Assembly: GCA_963791575.1 (NCBI GenBank)
Contig: CAWBSY010000001.1
Span: forward strand, 62,001-126,000
Length of the DNA: 64,000 bases
Reading direction: 5' to 3'
From: JAOAPG01 sp963791575
GTDB lineage: Bacteria; Acidobacteriota; Terriglobia; Terriglobales; Acidobacteriaceae
Positions within the stretch are counted from its first letter, which is position 1. Each line of letters opens with the position of its first letter. The notes under the pieces are model-generated. The model was not told where the DNA came from. It saw nothing but the letters and a program-made list of their open reading frames with translations, and did not search any database. This document shows, one piece after another, positions 38,084-48,356 of this stretch. A program made the position numbers and the translations under genes.

Positions 38084-38274
38084 TGCAAGAATTCTCCTTG
38101 AGCGGCAAATTCTGGAAAGCGGGAAATCGTTTTCCACGTTGCGCTCGGTTCTGCGGAATGCTTCGAAGCCCAAGCCAATCTGACCGAGATGAGTTTTTTG
38201 CTATTTCAGTGAGTTGATTCTATCTCGTCTCATTTCGGTCGCCTCTGATCTTCTTCGGTTGAGACCTAACGTTG

Positions 38275-38293
38275 GTCACCAAAAACTGGTGAC
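38275..38293. repeat. Short inverted repeat upstream of the M2 peptidase gene
   Basis: GTCACC and GGTGAC flank 7 bases (AAAAACT). It lies in the 360-base gap 38084-38444, which holds no gene. A consensus TATAAT at 38420-38425, just before the ribosome site GGAGGA, may be the M2 -10 box, but its -35 partner is poor. Confidence 0.35.
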
Positions 38294-38444
38294 TTGTGAA
38301 AGTCCGTTCAGGCGCTCCCGCGAGTAGCGATACAAGAGCGTTTCAAGGGTCAGCGATCAAAAGCAGCGGCCATTGGAAGTGGGATGAATATATCTTCATC
38401 AAGCCAGAGATCCTCCCCGTATAATTCCGCCCGGAGGATTCTGA

Positions 38445-40256
38445 ATGAAGTTTGGTGCCGCCGTCGCGCTATTCGTTATTTGTTTGACCCTTCCCCCCGG
38501 GGCAACACTGCAAGCTCAAACTGCAGCCCAACCGACTCTTGCTCAAGCTGAACAATTTATTACGCAGGCGGAAACTCGCCTTAGCGATCTCGGCGTGAAA
38601 GTGAATCGCGCGGCGTGGGTGCAGGAGAACTTCATCACGGACGACACACAGGCGCTGTCCGCCGACGCACAGGATCAAATCACAGCGATGACGACGGAAT
38701 TGATCGAGCAATCGAAGCAGTTCGACGGTCTCAACATGCCACCCGACCTGGCTCGAAAGTTTAAACTGCTGCGCTTATCACTGACCGCGCCTGCTCCAAA
38801 AGACCCTGCACTGCGGCGCGAGATGACGCAAATCGCCGCCTCGCTCGATGCCGATTATGGCAAGGCTAAATATTGCCGCAAGTCCGACGATTGCCTCGAC
38901 ATCACGGCCATCGAGCACATCATGGAGACAAGCCGCGATCCCAAGGAACTTAGAGATGTTTGGCAGGGCTGGCACAAAATTTCTCCTCCGATGCGCGAAC
39001 GTTATGCGCGCTTTGTGGAGCTGTCGAATCAGGGCGCGCGCGAGTTGGGATACAAAGATACCGGCGTGTTGTGGCGAGCCGGTTACGACATGCCGCCGGA
39101 CGCATTCAGCGCCGACCTCGATCGACTTTGGCAGCAGGTTCTTCCTTTATATCTTTCGCTGCATACTTTTGTTCGCGCTAAGCTTTCGCAGCACTATGGG
39201 CCAAGTGTCGTTTCACCCGACGGCGCGATTCCCGCTGATCTTCTTGGCAATCCTTGGGCGCAACAGTGGGGTGGCATCTTCCCGATCCTCGGACTGCCGG
39301 AAAACAGCCGCGGCTATGATCTCACTGAGCTGCTCAAAGCCAAGAACCTCGACGCCAAGGGGATGGTGCACTACGGGGAGAATTTCTATAAATCTTTAGG
39401 ATTCGCTCCGCTGCCAGCAACATTCTGGGAGCGGTCGTTGTTTACCAAGCCGGCGGATCGCGACGTTGTCTGCCACGCCAGCGCATGGGATATCGACAGC
39501 AAGGACGATCTTCGCATCAAGATGTGCATTCAGGTGCGCGACGTCGATTTTGTGACTATCCACCACGAACTCGGCCACAACTTCTATCAGCGCGCGTATA
39601 AAAATCAGCCACCTCTCTTCCAGGGTGGCGCAAACGATGGTTTCCATGAAGCGATTGGTGACACTATCGCTTTGGCAATCACGCCGGAGTATCTGCAGAA
39701 GATCAATCTGCTAGACAAGGCTCCGCCTCCCGAAGCTGACATTCCAATCCTGCTGCGGCAGGCTCTGGATAAGGTAGCGTTCCTGCCATTTGGCTTGATG
39801 ATCGATCAATGGCGCTGGAAAGTTTTTTCGGGAGAGATCAAGCCTGCTGACTACAACAAATCATGGTGGGAGCTGCGGAGAAAATATCAAGGAGTGGCAC
39901 CGCCGGTTCAGCGATCTGAAGCGGATTTTGATCCGGGTGCGAAATATCACGTTGCGGCGAACGTCCCTTACATGCGGTATTTCCTGGCTGACATGCTGGA
40001 GTTCCAGTTCTATCAAGCACTCTGTCGCGAATCAGGATACAAGGGACCGTTGAATCGGTGTACCTTCTATGGGTCGAAAGAGGCGGGCGAAAAATTCAAC
40101 AAGATGCTGGAGATGGGCCAGAGCAAGCCCTGGCCGGATGCGCTCGAAGCGTTGACAGGAGAACGCCAAGTAGATGCAGGAGCGATCCTGGAATATTTCG
40201 CGCCGCTGAAGAAATGGCTGGACGAGCAGAACAAGGGACAAAAGGAGGGTTGGTAA
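38445..40256 (+). CDS. Secreted M2-family peptidyl-dipeptidase (ACE-like)
   Basis: Exported zinc peptidase of 603 residues related to angiotensin-converting enzyme, which releases C-terminal dipeptides. ATG 38445 follows GGAGGA. The signal peptide ends near LQAQ. The zinc motif is H374-E375-LG-H378 in TIHHELGHNFYQ, and the third ligand Glu lies in GFHEAIGDTIAL. YDMPPDAFSADLDRLW and GKYHVAANVPYMRYFLAD-like segments (KYHVAANVPYMRYFLADML) are typical of M2. The frame is intact. It adds to the M28 and S15 enzymes as a third exported peptidase in the window. Confidence 0.94.
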   Translation: MKFGAAVALFVICLTLPPGATLQAQTAAQPTLAQAEQFITQAETRLSDLGVKVNRAAWVQENFITDDTQALSADAQDQITAMTTELIEQSKQFDGLNMPPDLARKFKLLRLSLTAPAPKDPALRREMTQIAASLDADYGKAKYCRKSDDCLDITAIEHIMETSRDPKELRDVWQGWHKISPPMRERYARFVELSNQGARELGYKDTGVLWRAGYDMPPDAFSADLDRLWQQVLPLYLSLHTFVRAKLSQHYGPSVVSPDGAIPADLLGNPWAQQWGGIFPILGLPENSRGYDLTELLKAKNLDAKGMVHYGENFYKSLGFAPLPATFWERSLFTKPADRDVVCHASAWDIDSKDDLRIKMCIQVRDVDFVTIHHELGHNFYQRAYKNQPPLFQGGANDGFHEAIGDTIALAITPEYLQKINLLDKAPPPEADIPILLRQALDKVAFLPFGLMIDQWRWKVFSGEIKPADYNKSWWELRRKYQGVAPPVQRSEADFDPGAKYHVAANVPYMRYFLADMLEFQFYQALCRESGYKGPLNRCTFYGSKEAGEKFNKMLEMGQSKPWPDALEALTGERQVDAGAILEYFAPLKKWLDEQNKGQKEGW

Positions 40257-40310
40257 ATCGCCTAACAGGCTGAATTCAGATACAAGTAGTCAGACACAAA
40301 TGGAGGAGCT

Positions 40311-41378
40311 ATGCGAATCTCGAATGTTTTGTTGGTTAAAAATCTGTTCATATTGGGCGTTGCGTGTTCGTTCGCTTCTGCTCAAGACATAAAGCCGATT
40401 CTTAGAGACGCGCCACGCCCGACGCGATTCAGCGTGGAAGACGTGCAGGCGGCTGGTACAGGCCTACCTACCTGGACCGGTTCGTTCACTCATAACGGCA
40501 AGGAATATCGATATGTGATGATCGGGTCGGATCCCGCCAAGGGTTCGCTCACAAGCTATATTCCCGTGTACCTGATACCGCTACGGCTCAAGTTCTCGGA
40601 TGGTACTGTCTTCGACGCTAGTGCCCCTATGTTTGAACAGACCGTCTCTGCCACGCAGGCCGTAGAGCAATCGCCGATCTTCCAGGACGCTGAGTTCGGC
40701 GCCGCAGGTACCAGTTTGGGGAAGACTCAATATACCGACGCTTTTCAGCGCGGTAATTTTTGGTCTTACGTATCGACTGTCTCGCCTGATTACCACGTCT
40801 TGCTTGGACAGCCAATCGTTTTGCCAGTCCAATCATTTACGGTGCCTGCGAGTCACGGGAGTACATTTCCCGGCCCGTTTCCCGGAGCCAAGCGTGCGGT
40901 TGTAGATCAGGCGTTCACTGACAAGATCACTAAGAAACTTTTCGCCAAGTTTCGCCAAATTGATCAAAGTACTTTCACTATTTTTCTGACCTACAACGTC
41001 TTTCCTGGCGGAGCCTACGGCTTTCATGATGCGTACGGTAAATCACCTGCCACCGCGAGGACCTACACCTACACTTCTTACCTGTCTCCTTATAAGGCCC
41101 TCATCGACGCCGACATTAGCACGCTGGCGCACGAAGTAGGCGAATGGATGGACGATGCCTACATCAATAACAACACCCCTTGTGGGATTCTGGAGGTTGG
41201 CGATCCGCTCAACACCTCGATCTTCGGAGTGAAGTTGAACGGAATGGTTTGGCATCCCCAAGATTTGACTTACATCGGATACTTTTCATTTGATCCATCT
41301 CAAACCGTCCACCATTGGCTGACTTTCCGCAACACATTGAAACGGCCTTGCGAAAATGGCCCGGCGCAGGTTCCGTAG
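40311..41378 (+). CDS. Secreted protein with HEVGEW metal-site-like motif
   Basis: A 355-residue exported protein that I cannot assign to a named family. ATG 40311 follows GGAGGAG; the signal ends near CSFASAQ. The N-terminal two thirds are beta-rich (PTWTGSFTHNGKEYRYVMIG, PVYLIPLRLKFSDGTVFDA). At about 274 it has LAHEVGEWMDDAYINN followed by CGILEVGDPL. His-Glu-x2-Glu-Trp-x-Asp with a later E-x-GD recalls a pattern in secreted putative metallo-hydrolases (HExxE...DP...GEIGD), but a classic HExxH is absent. It follows the M2 peptidase by 54 bases and may share its transcript. Confidence 0.75.
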   Translation: MRISNVLLVKNLFILGVACSFASAQDIKPILRDAPRPTRFSVEDVQAAGTGLPTWTGSFTHNGKEYRYVMIGSDPAKGSLTSYIPVYLIPLRLKFSDGTVFDASAPMFEQTVSATQAVEQSPIFQDAEFGAAGTSLGKTQYTDAFQRGNFWSYVSTVSPDYHVLLGQPIVLPVQSFTVPASHGSTFPGPFPGAKRAVVDQAFTDKITKKLFAKFRQIDQSTFTIFLTYNVFPGGAYGFHDAYGKSPATARTYTYTSYLSPYKALIDADISTLAHEVGEWMDDAYINNNTPCGILEVGDPLNTSIFGVKLNGMVWHPQDLTYIGYFSFDPSQTVHHWLTFRNTLKRPCENGPAQVP

Positions 41379-41391
41379 GAAATTAATTGGA

Positions 41392-41419
41392 GCGGCGTAA
41401 TTCTGTGGAATTGCGCCGC
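41392..41419 (+). terminator. Long hairpin after the HEVGEW gene
   Basis: GCGGCGTAATTC-TGTG-GAATTGCGCCGC forms a 12-base stem with one G-U pair, followed by GCTTTCTG. The T-run is short, so it may be a terminator or an RNA-stabilising hairpin ahead of thrS. Confidence 0.55.
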
Positions 41420-41498
41420 GCTTTCTGCCGAAGGTTTGACCCTCTCTGCTGCCTCCTTTAAACTCAAGAGATTCAGCAAAATACAGGCTTCAAACCCT

Positions 41499-43451
41499 AT
41501 GGCAGACAGCATTCATGTGAAGCTCCCCGATGGGAGTGTCAAGGAAGTCCCTGTGGGCACGACTGCGCTCGATATTGCTAAGTCCATCAGTCCGCGTTTG
41601 GCCGATGCGGCACTGGCTGCCAAAACTAACGGCGATCTGATAGACCTTACCCGGCCGCTGGAAAAAGATACTGATCTTCGCCTCCTCACTGAGACAAGAT
41701 CCCGAGGCGCTTGGGGTTTACCGCCATTCGTCCGCGCATTTGCTGGCTGCGGCAGTGCTGGAATTGTTTCCCGAGACCAAGCTCGGGCATGGTCCGGCTA
41801 CTGAGACCGGATTTTTCTACGATTTCTATCGTCCGACGCCATTCACTCCAGAAGACTTGCAGAAGATCGAAAAGAAGATGCAGGAGCTGGTGCAGCAGAA
41901 TCTTCCCGTATGCGCGCGAGTTTCTGCCTCGAGAGCAGGGACTGGCGGAATTCAAGAAAGAAGGCGATTTCATGAAGTGTCATTTCATCGAGCAATTCAC
42001 CAAGCCCGATGAAAAGATTTCGATTTACCGCACCGGAAAATTTACTGACTTCTGCCGCGGTCCGCATATTCCATCGACCGGAAAGATCAAGGCTTTCAAG
42101 CTGTTTAATATCGCGGGCGCGTACTGGCTGGGAGATGAGAAGAATCCGCAACTGCAGCGTATTTACGGGACTTCATTCTTTTCGAAAAAAGATCTCGACG
42201 CGTATCTGAATGGACTCGAAGAGGCCAAGAAGCGCGACCATCGCGTGCTTGGCAAGCAACTCGATCTGTTTTCCATTCAGGAACTGGCAGGGCCGGGGCT
42301 GATTTTCTGGCACCCTAAGGGCGGCATCATCCGCAAAGAGATGGAAGACTGGATGCGCGTCGGAGTACATCAAGCGCGGCTATTCGCTCGTCTACACTCC
42401 GCATGTCGCCCGGCGGCAGTTGTGGCAGACCTCGGGCCACGAAGGCTACTACGCGGAGAACATGTTCGACGTCATGGAGCTTGATGATGCGGAATACCGC
42501 ATGAAGCCCATGAATTGCCCGTTTCATATTCTGATCTACAAAGACTCGCTGAAGTCTTATCGCGATCTTCCGGTGCGGTTAGGCGAGCTGGGGACGGTTT
42601 ATCGTTACGAGCGTTCAGGCGTGATGCACGGCCTGTTGCGGGTGCGCGGATTCACTCAGGATGATGCTCATATCTTTTGCACTCCGGAGCAGATTGAAGC
42701 AGAAGTCGTCGGTTGCATCGACTTTGCATTGGACGTACTGAAGGATTTTGGCTTCGACAAATTTCAGAGTCGAGCTTTCTACCTGGGATCCCGAACGACC
42801 GCAAGAATTTTGTAGGCAGCGAAGAGCAATGGAATCTCGCCACCGGTTCGCTGGAAAATGTCCTGAAAAAGCGCGGCATTGAGTACAAAACCATCCCCGG
42901 AGAAGCTGCGTTTTACGGGCCGAAAATCGATATCAAGCTGGTCGACGCAATCGGACGCCTATGGCAGCTTTCGACCGTGCAGTTCGATTTCAACTTGCCG
43001 CAGCGCTTTGATCTCGAGTACGTAGCGGAAGATGGCAGCCGCAAACAGCCGCTTGATGGTCCATCGCGCGCTATACGGATCGGTGGAGCGATTTTTTGGC
43101 GTGCTGATCGAGCACTACGCGGGTGCGTTCCCGGTATGGCTGTCGCCAGTGCAGGCGGTGATGATCCCCATCGCCGAGCGTCACGTGGATTATGCGAACA
43201 AAGTTGCTGCGCAGCTCAAAGAAATCGGCGTGCGCGTGGAAGTAGATGGACGCAATGAAAAGATGAATGCCAAGATCCGCGAACACGCCATGCAGAAAGT
43301 GCCGTTCTTGCTCGTGGTCGGCGACAAAGAAGCGGAGGCAGGAAAGGTGAACGTCCGCACTCGCGGCAAAGAAAAGACCGAAGACATGCCGGCTGCGGAG
43401 TTCGTCGAGAAAATTAAAGGACTGATCGCGAGTCGAACCCCGCAACTCTAG
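41499..43451 (+). CDS. thrS: Threonyl-tRNA synthetase, six frame breaks
   Basis: Class II synthetase charging tRNA-Thr; 648 residues after removing six single bases, close to the E. coli size of about 640. ATG 41499 (MADSIHVKLPDGSVKEVPVG) opens the TGS domain. The editing domain has HSSAHLLAAAVLELFPE and FCRGPHIPSTGK. The catalytic core has RMKPMNCPFHI (zinc Cys), RLGELGTVYRYERSG (motif 2), TQDDAHIFC and, near the end, FPVWLSPVQAVMIPI with the anticodon domain. Breaks, all one extra base, lie near 41693-41697, 41905-41908, 42361-42363, 42768, 42790-42793 and 43053-43055. Conservation between them is strong, arguing against ordinary pseudogene decay. Confidence 0.92.
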
Positions 43452-43707
43452 GCGACAAGCGAATCTTTCACAGAATGAAAATTCGTTCAGAAACCAGAGC
43501 GATAATGTCGTCGTCTATGTAATTGCTAGCGAATCCCGCGCAACTATCCCAACAGTTCGTTTTCCTTGATGCCTTCCGTAACCTTCTGTTCCCATCGTGG
43601 GTCGGTGTAGTCTGCATTCAGCCCAATACTGAATTTTCACAAAAAACCGCTGCCTTCAATAAACGATCACTAATAACGCATCATCAACATTAAGGACCGC
43701 CATTTTC

Positions 43708-44908
43708 ATGTCATCTCCGGTGAGTGCTGTTGCTGCTCCTACTGTACCCAGCCCGGTTGTCCCTTCGCCCTCAGTGACCACAACGGCTGCGCGCTCCCGC
43801 TCCTATTTCCACGCCGGTGCTGCTGGCCGGCATGTTGCGTACTTCCAACAAGATCAGCGATCTATTTTTCTCGCCGGGAAAACCGCCGCTAGTTGAAATA
43901 GATGGAAAACTTGCGCCTGCTGGAATTTCTCGCGCCCTTACAGCTGACGACATAAGGCGAGTTGCTGGCGATCTGATCGGCACCAACAAGAATGCTATCG
44001 AAAATCTTAAGGAGCATGGCTCCTGCGACGTGTCTTACAGCTTGCCGGGCTCATGCCGCTTTCGCGTGAATGTGTTCATGCAGCGCAGCACGTGCGCCAT
44101 TGTCATGCGGGTGATTCCCAGCAAGATTCCAGATTTCGAAACCTTGAATTTGCCTGCGGAGATGGGAAAAATCGTCCACCTGCGCAATGGGATTGTCCTG
44201 GTCACGGGACCGACGGGCTCGGGCAAGTCGTCCACATTAGCAGCGGTCATCGATAAGATAAATCACGAGCAGTCCTATCACGTGCTCACGATTGAAGATC
44301 CTATCGAGTTCCTGCATCAGCATAAGAACTGCATCATCCATCAGCGCGAGTTGCACAGCGATACGACCAGCTTTGCGCTGGCATTACGAGCGGCACTGCG
44401 GCAGGCTCCGAAAGTAATTCTCGTCGGAGAAATGCGCGACAAGGAAACGATTGAAATCGCTATGGAAGCTGCGGAAACCGGCCATCTGGTTCTCTCCACG
44501 CTGCATACGATTGACGCGTCAAAGACGGTCGAGCGCATCGTTGGAGTTTTCCCCATGGTTGAGCAGGATGGAATTCGCAACCGCCTCGCCAAGAGTTTCC
44601 GCTACATCATTTCGCAGAGGTTGATTCCACGGAAGGGCGGCGTGGGCCGGATCGCGGCAGTCGAAATTCTCAAATCCACGCTACGCACAAGGGAATATGT
44701 GGAGAAGGGCGAAGGCGAAGGCAAGACTCTTCTGGACGCCATGCGAGTGGGCGGCGACGAAGGCATGCAGCACTTCGATGGCGAAATCGAAAGAATGATT
44801 CGTGAAGGCATTATCGACATGGACATTGGGATGGCGTATGCCACCAATGCCGGAAACCTTCGACTGGAACTGGCGGACTTTGCCGAGGAAAACAAAGAGC
44901 TCATATAA
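43708..44908 (+). CDS. pilT: PilT-type twitching/retraction ATPase, one frame break near the N-terminus
   Basis: Cytoplasmic hexameric ATPase that powers type IV pilus retraction, about 399 residues after repair. The N-terminal extension is Pro/Ser/Val-rich (MSSPVSAVAAPTVPSPVVP) and reads in one frame; one extra base near 43792 moves to the main frame (from GTG 43817) with GMLRTSNKISDLFFSPGKPP. Walker A is VTGPTGSGKSSTL, the Asp box TIEDPIEFLH, and the PilT-diagnostic AAETGHLVLSTLHT is present. The C-terminus ends DFAEENKELI. No other pil gene is adjacent, so it is a stand-alone copy, perhaps a PilU-like paralogue. Confidence 0.88.
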
Positions 44909-44952
44909 GTTTGGGGCCGCTGGCTAGGCTGACCCCTCACTCGAAAAAACAG

Positions 44953-46466
44953 CTATTGCTCGTAAGCTCCTATATCGATATTCGAACCCTGAACACGTGG
45001 ATTGCCTGCGTAGTCCACTGTCCCCACGATAGACGATCCCAAATTGTTGCCCGCATTCACGGCGCGTGAAGTCGACTGCACATGCAGGTCCGGACTGCTC
45101 GTGCTAAGGAATTGAGGATCCACGTAAATTGAATGGCTGTCCTCCCAGACGTCGTTTGATAACTGGTGAAACCGGTAATGCTCTTGGTTTGCCATACCCA
45201 GTTTGAGTTGCTCGCGGTCACGGGAGAGTAGTACAGGTTGTAATCCAGTGTGGCGGGACTCGGAGTCGATTTCGTGTAGTCGTTGACCAACAGCGCTTGC
45301 GATCCCGCGTAAACGATATTGTTCTCGAAGATGTTATTGGTAGCGTGATACTGGATCTGAAATTCGCCGCTGCCCGTGTTCTTGCTGTCATTCTTGAAAA
45401 GCGTGTTGTTGACCATCGTGATGTGATCGCTGCCACCGACGGAACTGGCATAACCACCAATCGAAATACCTGTCGAATTGCCAAAATAAATCAGGTTATT
45501 ACGAGCCGTGACGTAACTGGTCACCTTGCCTGAATGTTCACTAGCCATTTCGATTCCCAGGTCGACATTGTGGATCAGGTTGCGCTCAATCGTAATATTC
45601 GTTCCACCATCCACGTAGATACCGTCTGAGCAAGTGCAATTCGCTGGGTAAGACGGGTTTCCGTTGGAGGTGATGTTGTAAACCGAGTTCAGGCTAATGA
45701 GTCCGTTGCGCGCCTGATCGTAAGCTGAATTCGGAGAAACTCCTTCGAATCCGATCGCGTCGATTCCAATATTATTGTTGTCGTGGATTAAATTGTTGCT
45801 GATCGTGAAAGTGTCCACATTGCCATCGAGTGACATTGACTCGCTGCAGCCCGTCTTCAGATTGTTCAGTTCATTGCCCGTAATCGTGAGGTGGTTCAGC
45901 GATGCCGGAGCTTGTGAGCCATAGATTGCAACCCCTAGAGCATTTGCATTGCACCCAGTCGCTGATGTCACAATGTCGTGAATATGGTTGTTGAGTAGTT
46001 GCAAGTAGCCGCCCGCTCCGCTGATGTAAATCCCTACCGGAACGATGTTCCTCTTCGTAGTCTTGTAATTGCGAATCTCAAAACCCTGAATGATCAGATA
46101 ACTCTGACTAGCGATGTTAAAAAGTCCGTACTGATTTCCGGGAATGCTCAAACCAGTTCCATCAACCACCGGCGTTTCCCCAGGATAGTTTTGAAAGGTG
46201 ACATAGCCGGCAGCGGCTGAGCCGGAAACTGGAATGTTGACAGTTTCGTTGTAGGTTCCGCCTAGCACCTGAACTGTATCGCCGGCCTGTACGTGATCGG
46301 CGGCATATTGAATGTTCCGCCACGCGCTGCTAGTACTAAGACCGTTGTTGCTGTTATTACCGGAGGTAGAAACGAAGTAAGTGGATGCAGGTGCGGCTAG
46401 GCTCAACAGAAGCGTCAGGATCGTAACAGTGACACAGACGAGGGGACCTCTGGAAATTGCTCTCAT
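44953..46466 (-). CDS. Secreted right-handed parallel beta-helix protein, one frame break
   Basis: Exported protein of about 504 residues. The signal peptide is MRAISRGPLVCVTVTILTLL onward, after AAGGAGC. SGNNSNNGLSTSSAWRNIQY starts a pectin-lyase-like beta helix with many short Asn-rich turns (HLTITGNEL, FTISNNLIHDNNNIGID, ITIERNLIHNV). The family often binds or cleaves polysaccharide, but no catalytic set was identified. Near 45144-45146 the frame changes the other way from all other breaks in the window (one base missing, or two extra): SYQTTSG continues as EDSHSIYVDPQF and ends in the common IDIGAYEQ. Confidence 0.85.
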
Positions 46467-46641
46467 AGCGCGCTCCTTAAAATTGTCATGCCTTTATTCA
46501 GATTGCGATTGATTATTAAATACTTCGTTTGCTTACGAATCGCATTCGGCATCACGGTAATCCTTAAACCTGTGGTCCGTCAAGCGGAATTTAGAAGTGG
46601 ATTCTTGTGCGAGTATTATCTTTGACCTGTTTGGGAGCACT

Positions 46642-47100
46642 TTGATCGTCGGCGTCATATCTGACACACATGGCCTTCTCCGGGCTGAGGCTTTCGCCGC
46701 GCTGGACGGATCCAATTACATCATTCACGCTGGAGATATCGGCGATCCCGGCATTCTCAAAAAATTAAACGAGATCGCGCCAGTGACGGTGGTTCGCGGG
46801 AATATTGATCGCGAGCCCTGGGCACGAAAAATTCCGACAACAGATGTATTGGAAGTTGGCGGTGTGTCGATTTATGTTCTGCACAATCTGGCGGAACTTG
46901 ATCTGAAGCCGGAAGCCGCAGGATTTGCAGCGGTGATCTATGGCCACAGTCACGTGCCTAAGCAGGAGATGAAAAATGGAGTGCTGTATTTCAATCCGGG
47001 AAGTGCAGGGCCGAGACGGTTTAAGCTGCCGATTTGTCTAGGGAAACTGCACATCCAGGGTGGGCGAATAAAGGCCGAGATCATCAGGTTGAATCTCTAG
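46642..47100 (+). CDS. YfcE/MJ0936-type metallophosphoesterase
   Basis: Cytoplasmic calcineurin-like phosphodiesterase of about 152 residues. TTG 46642 is preferred: GGGAG lies just upstream and the protein then begins MIVGVISDTHGLL, matching the family start; GTG 46597 would add an odd N-terminus. Metal-site motifs are SDTHG, HAGDIGD, VRGNID and IYGHSH. YfcE-like enzymes hydrolyse phosphodiesters in vitro; the physiological substrate is unknown. It ends 26 bases before tgt, so the genes are probably co-transcribed. Confidence 0.92.
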   Translation: MIVGVISDTHGLLRAEAFAALDGSNYIIHAGDIGDPGILKKLNEIAPVTVVRGNIDREPWARKIPTTDVLEVGGVSIYVLHNLAELDLKPEAAGFAAVIYGHSHVPKQEMKNGVLYFNPGSAGPRRFKLPICLGKLHIQGGRIKAEIIRLNL

Positions 47101-47126
47101 CGAACCCCGTTGCTACAATTCAATCA

Positions 47127-48356
47127 GTGTCCCTCGAATTTCAGATTGATTCCACGAGCGGTCCTGCGCGTCGCGGACGCCTCACCACACCTCATGGTGA
47201 TATTGAAACTCCCGTTTTCATGCCTGTCGGGACTCTTGGATCCGTCAAGGGCGTTTCTCAGGACATTCTCGAAGACTTGGACGTCCAAATTCTTCTGGGA
47301 AACACCTACCACCTTTACCTACGTCCCGGAGTTGAGCAGGTCAGAAAGCTCGGTGGGCTACATCGGTTTATGTCCTGGCCGCGGGCTATCCTCACCGACT
47401 CTGGTGGATTTCAGGTCTTCAGCCTCAGTGAACTTCGCAAGCTGACCGAGGATGGCGTGACATTTCGTTCGCATCTGGACGGTTCTTCACACTTTTTCAG
47501 TCCTGAAAGCTCAATGGAGGCGCAGATCGGCCTAGGTGCAGACATCCTCATGGCGTTCGATGAATGTACGGAGCACCCTGCGACCGCTGAGCGGGCAAGA
47601 GTCTCGATGGAACTTACTCTGCGTTGGGCGGAGCGAAGTAAGAAATATTTTGAAGATCATAAGTATGACGTTCCTTGGGGAAAAAATCACGTAGGAACAG
47701 CCGCCCTCGGCTGTCCGGGCGAGCTTCAGGTCGCCACTGGCGTGGCTGGACAGCCGGGGGCGGCTGTCCCTACGCAAGGTTCGCCAACCCAATCCCTGTT
47801 CGGCATCGTTCAGGGCGGGATGGATCTTCAGCTCAGGAAAGAATCTGCCGAGCGCACCATCGAGATCGGTTTCCCGGGATACGCCATCGGTGGCTTAAGC
47901 GTCGGTGAACCTCGTGCTCTCACTCGCGAAATCATTGAGGCTACGCTCGAACATCTCCCAAAAGATAAGCCCCGTTATGTCATGGGGGTAGGCACTCCCG
48001 AAGAGATCGTCGAATATGCCAATTTGGGTGTCGACATGATGGATTGCGTCCTTCCAACCAGGGCCGCCCGTCACGGGCTTCTATTTACCTCCGAAGGAAA
48101 GATCTCCATCAAGCAGGCGCGCTATGCCTCTGACCAAAATCCGCTTGACCCGAACTGCGGCTGCAAGGTATGTATGCGCTACTCGCGGGCATATCTTCGG
48201 CATCTCTATGCATCTAATGAAGTGTTGGCCCAGGTCTTGAACACCGTCCACAACCTTAGTTTCTACCTTGACACTATGCGAGCGGTGCGTCATTCTATTG
48301 CACTTGGGAAAGGGGCCCGTTTTCTTTCTGGTGAGCAGTCTCAACGGAAGCCATAG
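47127..48356 (+). CDS. tgt: Queuine tRNA-ribosyltransferase with an in-frame repeat insertion
   Basis: Enzyme that exchanges guanine-34 for preQ1/queuine in GUN-anticodon tRNAs; 409 residues. GTG 47127 (MSLEFQIDSTSG) is the likely start because the open frame upstream overlaps the phosphoesterase. FMPVGTLGSVKGV, ILTDSGGFQVFS, FDECTEHPA, SLFGIVQGGM and MDCVLPTRAARHG carry the base-pocket and nucleophile Asp residues; zinc ligands are in CGCKVCMRYSRAYLRHLY. Between SKKYFE and QSLFGIVQGG there are about 35 additional residues encoded by a palindromic repeat (47691-47773), reading through without a stop. It starts the plus-strand run leading to yajC-secD-secF. Confidence 0.95.
   Translation: MSLEFQIDSTSGPARRGRLTTPHGDIETPVFMPVGTLGSVKGVSQDILEDLDVQILLGNTYHLYLRPGVEQVRKLGGLHRFMSWPRAILTDSGGFQVFSLSELRKLTEDGVTFRSHLDGSSHFFSPESSMEAQIGLGADILMAFDECTEHPATAERARVSMELTLRWAERSKKYFEDHKYDVPWGKNHVGTAALGCPGELQVATGVAGQPGAAVPTQGSPTQSLFGIVQGGMDLQLRKESAERTIEIGFPGYAIGGLSVGEPRALTREIIEATLEHLPKDKPRYVMGVGTPEEIVEYANLGVDMMDCVLPTRAARHGLLFTSEGKISIKQARYASDQNPLDPNCGCKVCMRYSRAYLRHLYASNEVLAQVLNTVHNLSFYLDTMRAVRHSIALGKGARFLSGEQSQRKP
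47691..47773. repeat. Palindromic repeat, family A, inside tgt
   Basis: Left arm 47691-47716 and right arm 47748-47773 are inverted copies of the same 26-base unit (24 of 26 positions agree by eye) around a 31-base spacer. The unit core GGACAGCCG...CGGCTGTCC matches the intergenic copy at 18067-18092. The total inserted length keeps the tgt frame open. Confidence 0.85.

Noticed and set aside
26613..43055. Programmed +1 frameshifting at CCC-G, since four breaks have that context
   Set aside because: The same four sites are equally well explained by CCG with one extra C, and other breaks have unrelated contexts. No stimulatory structure or slow codon is common to them.
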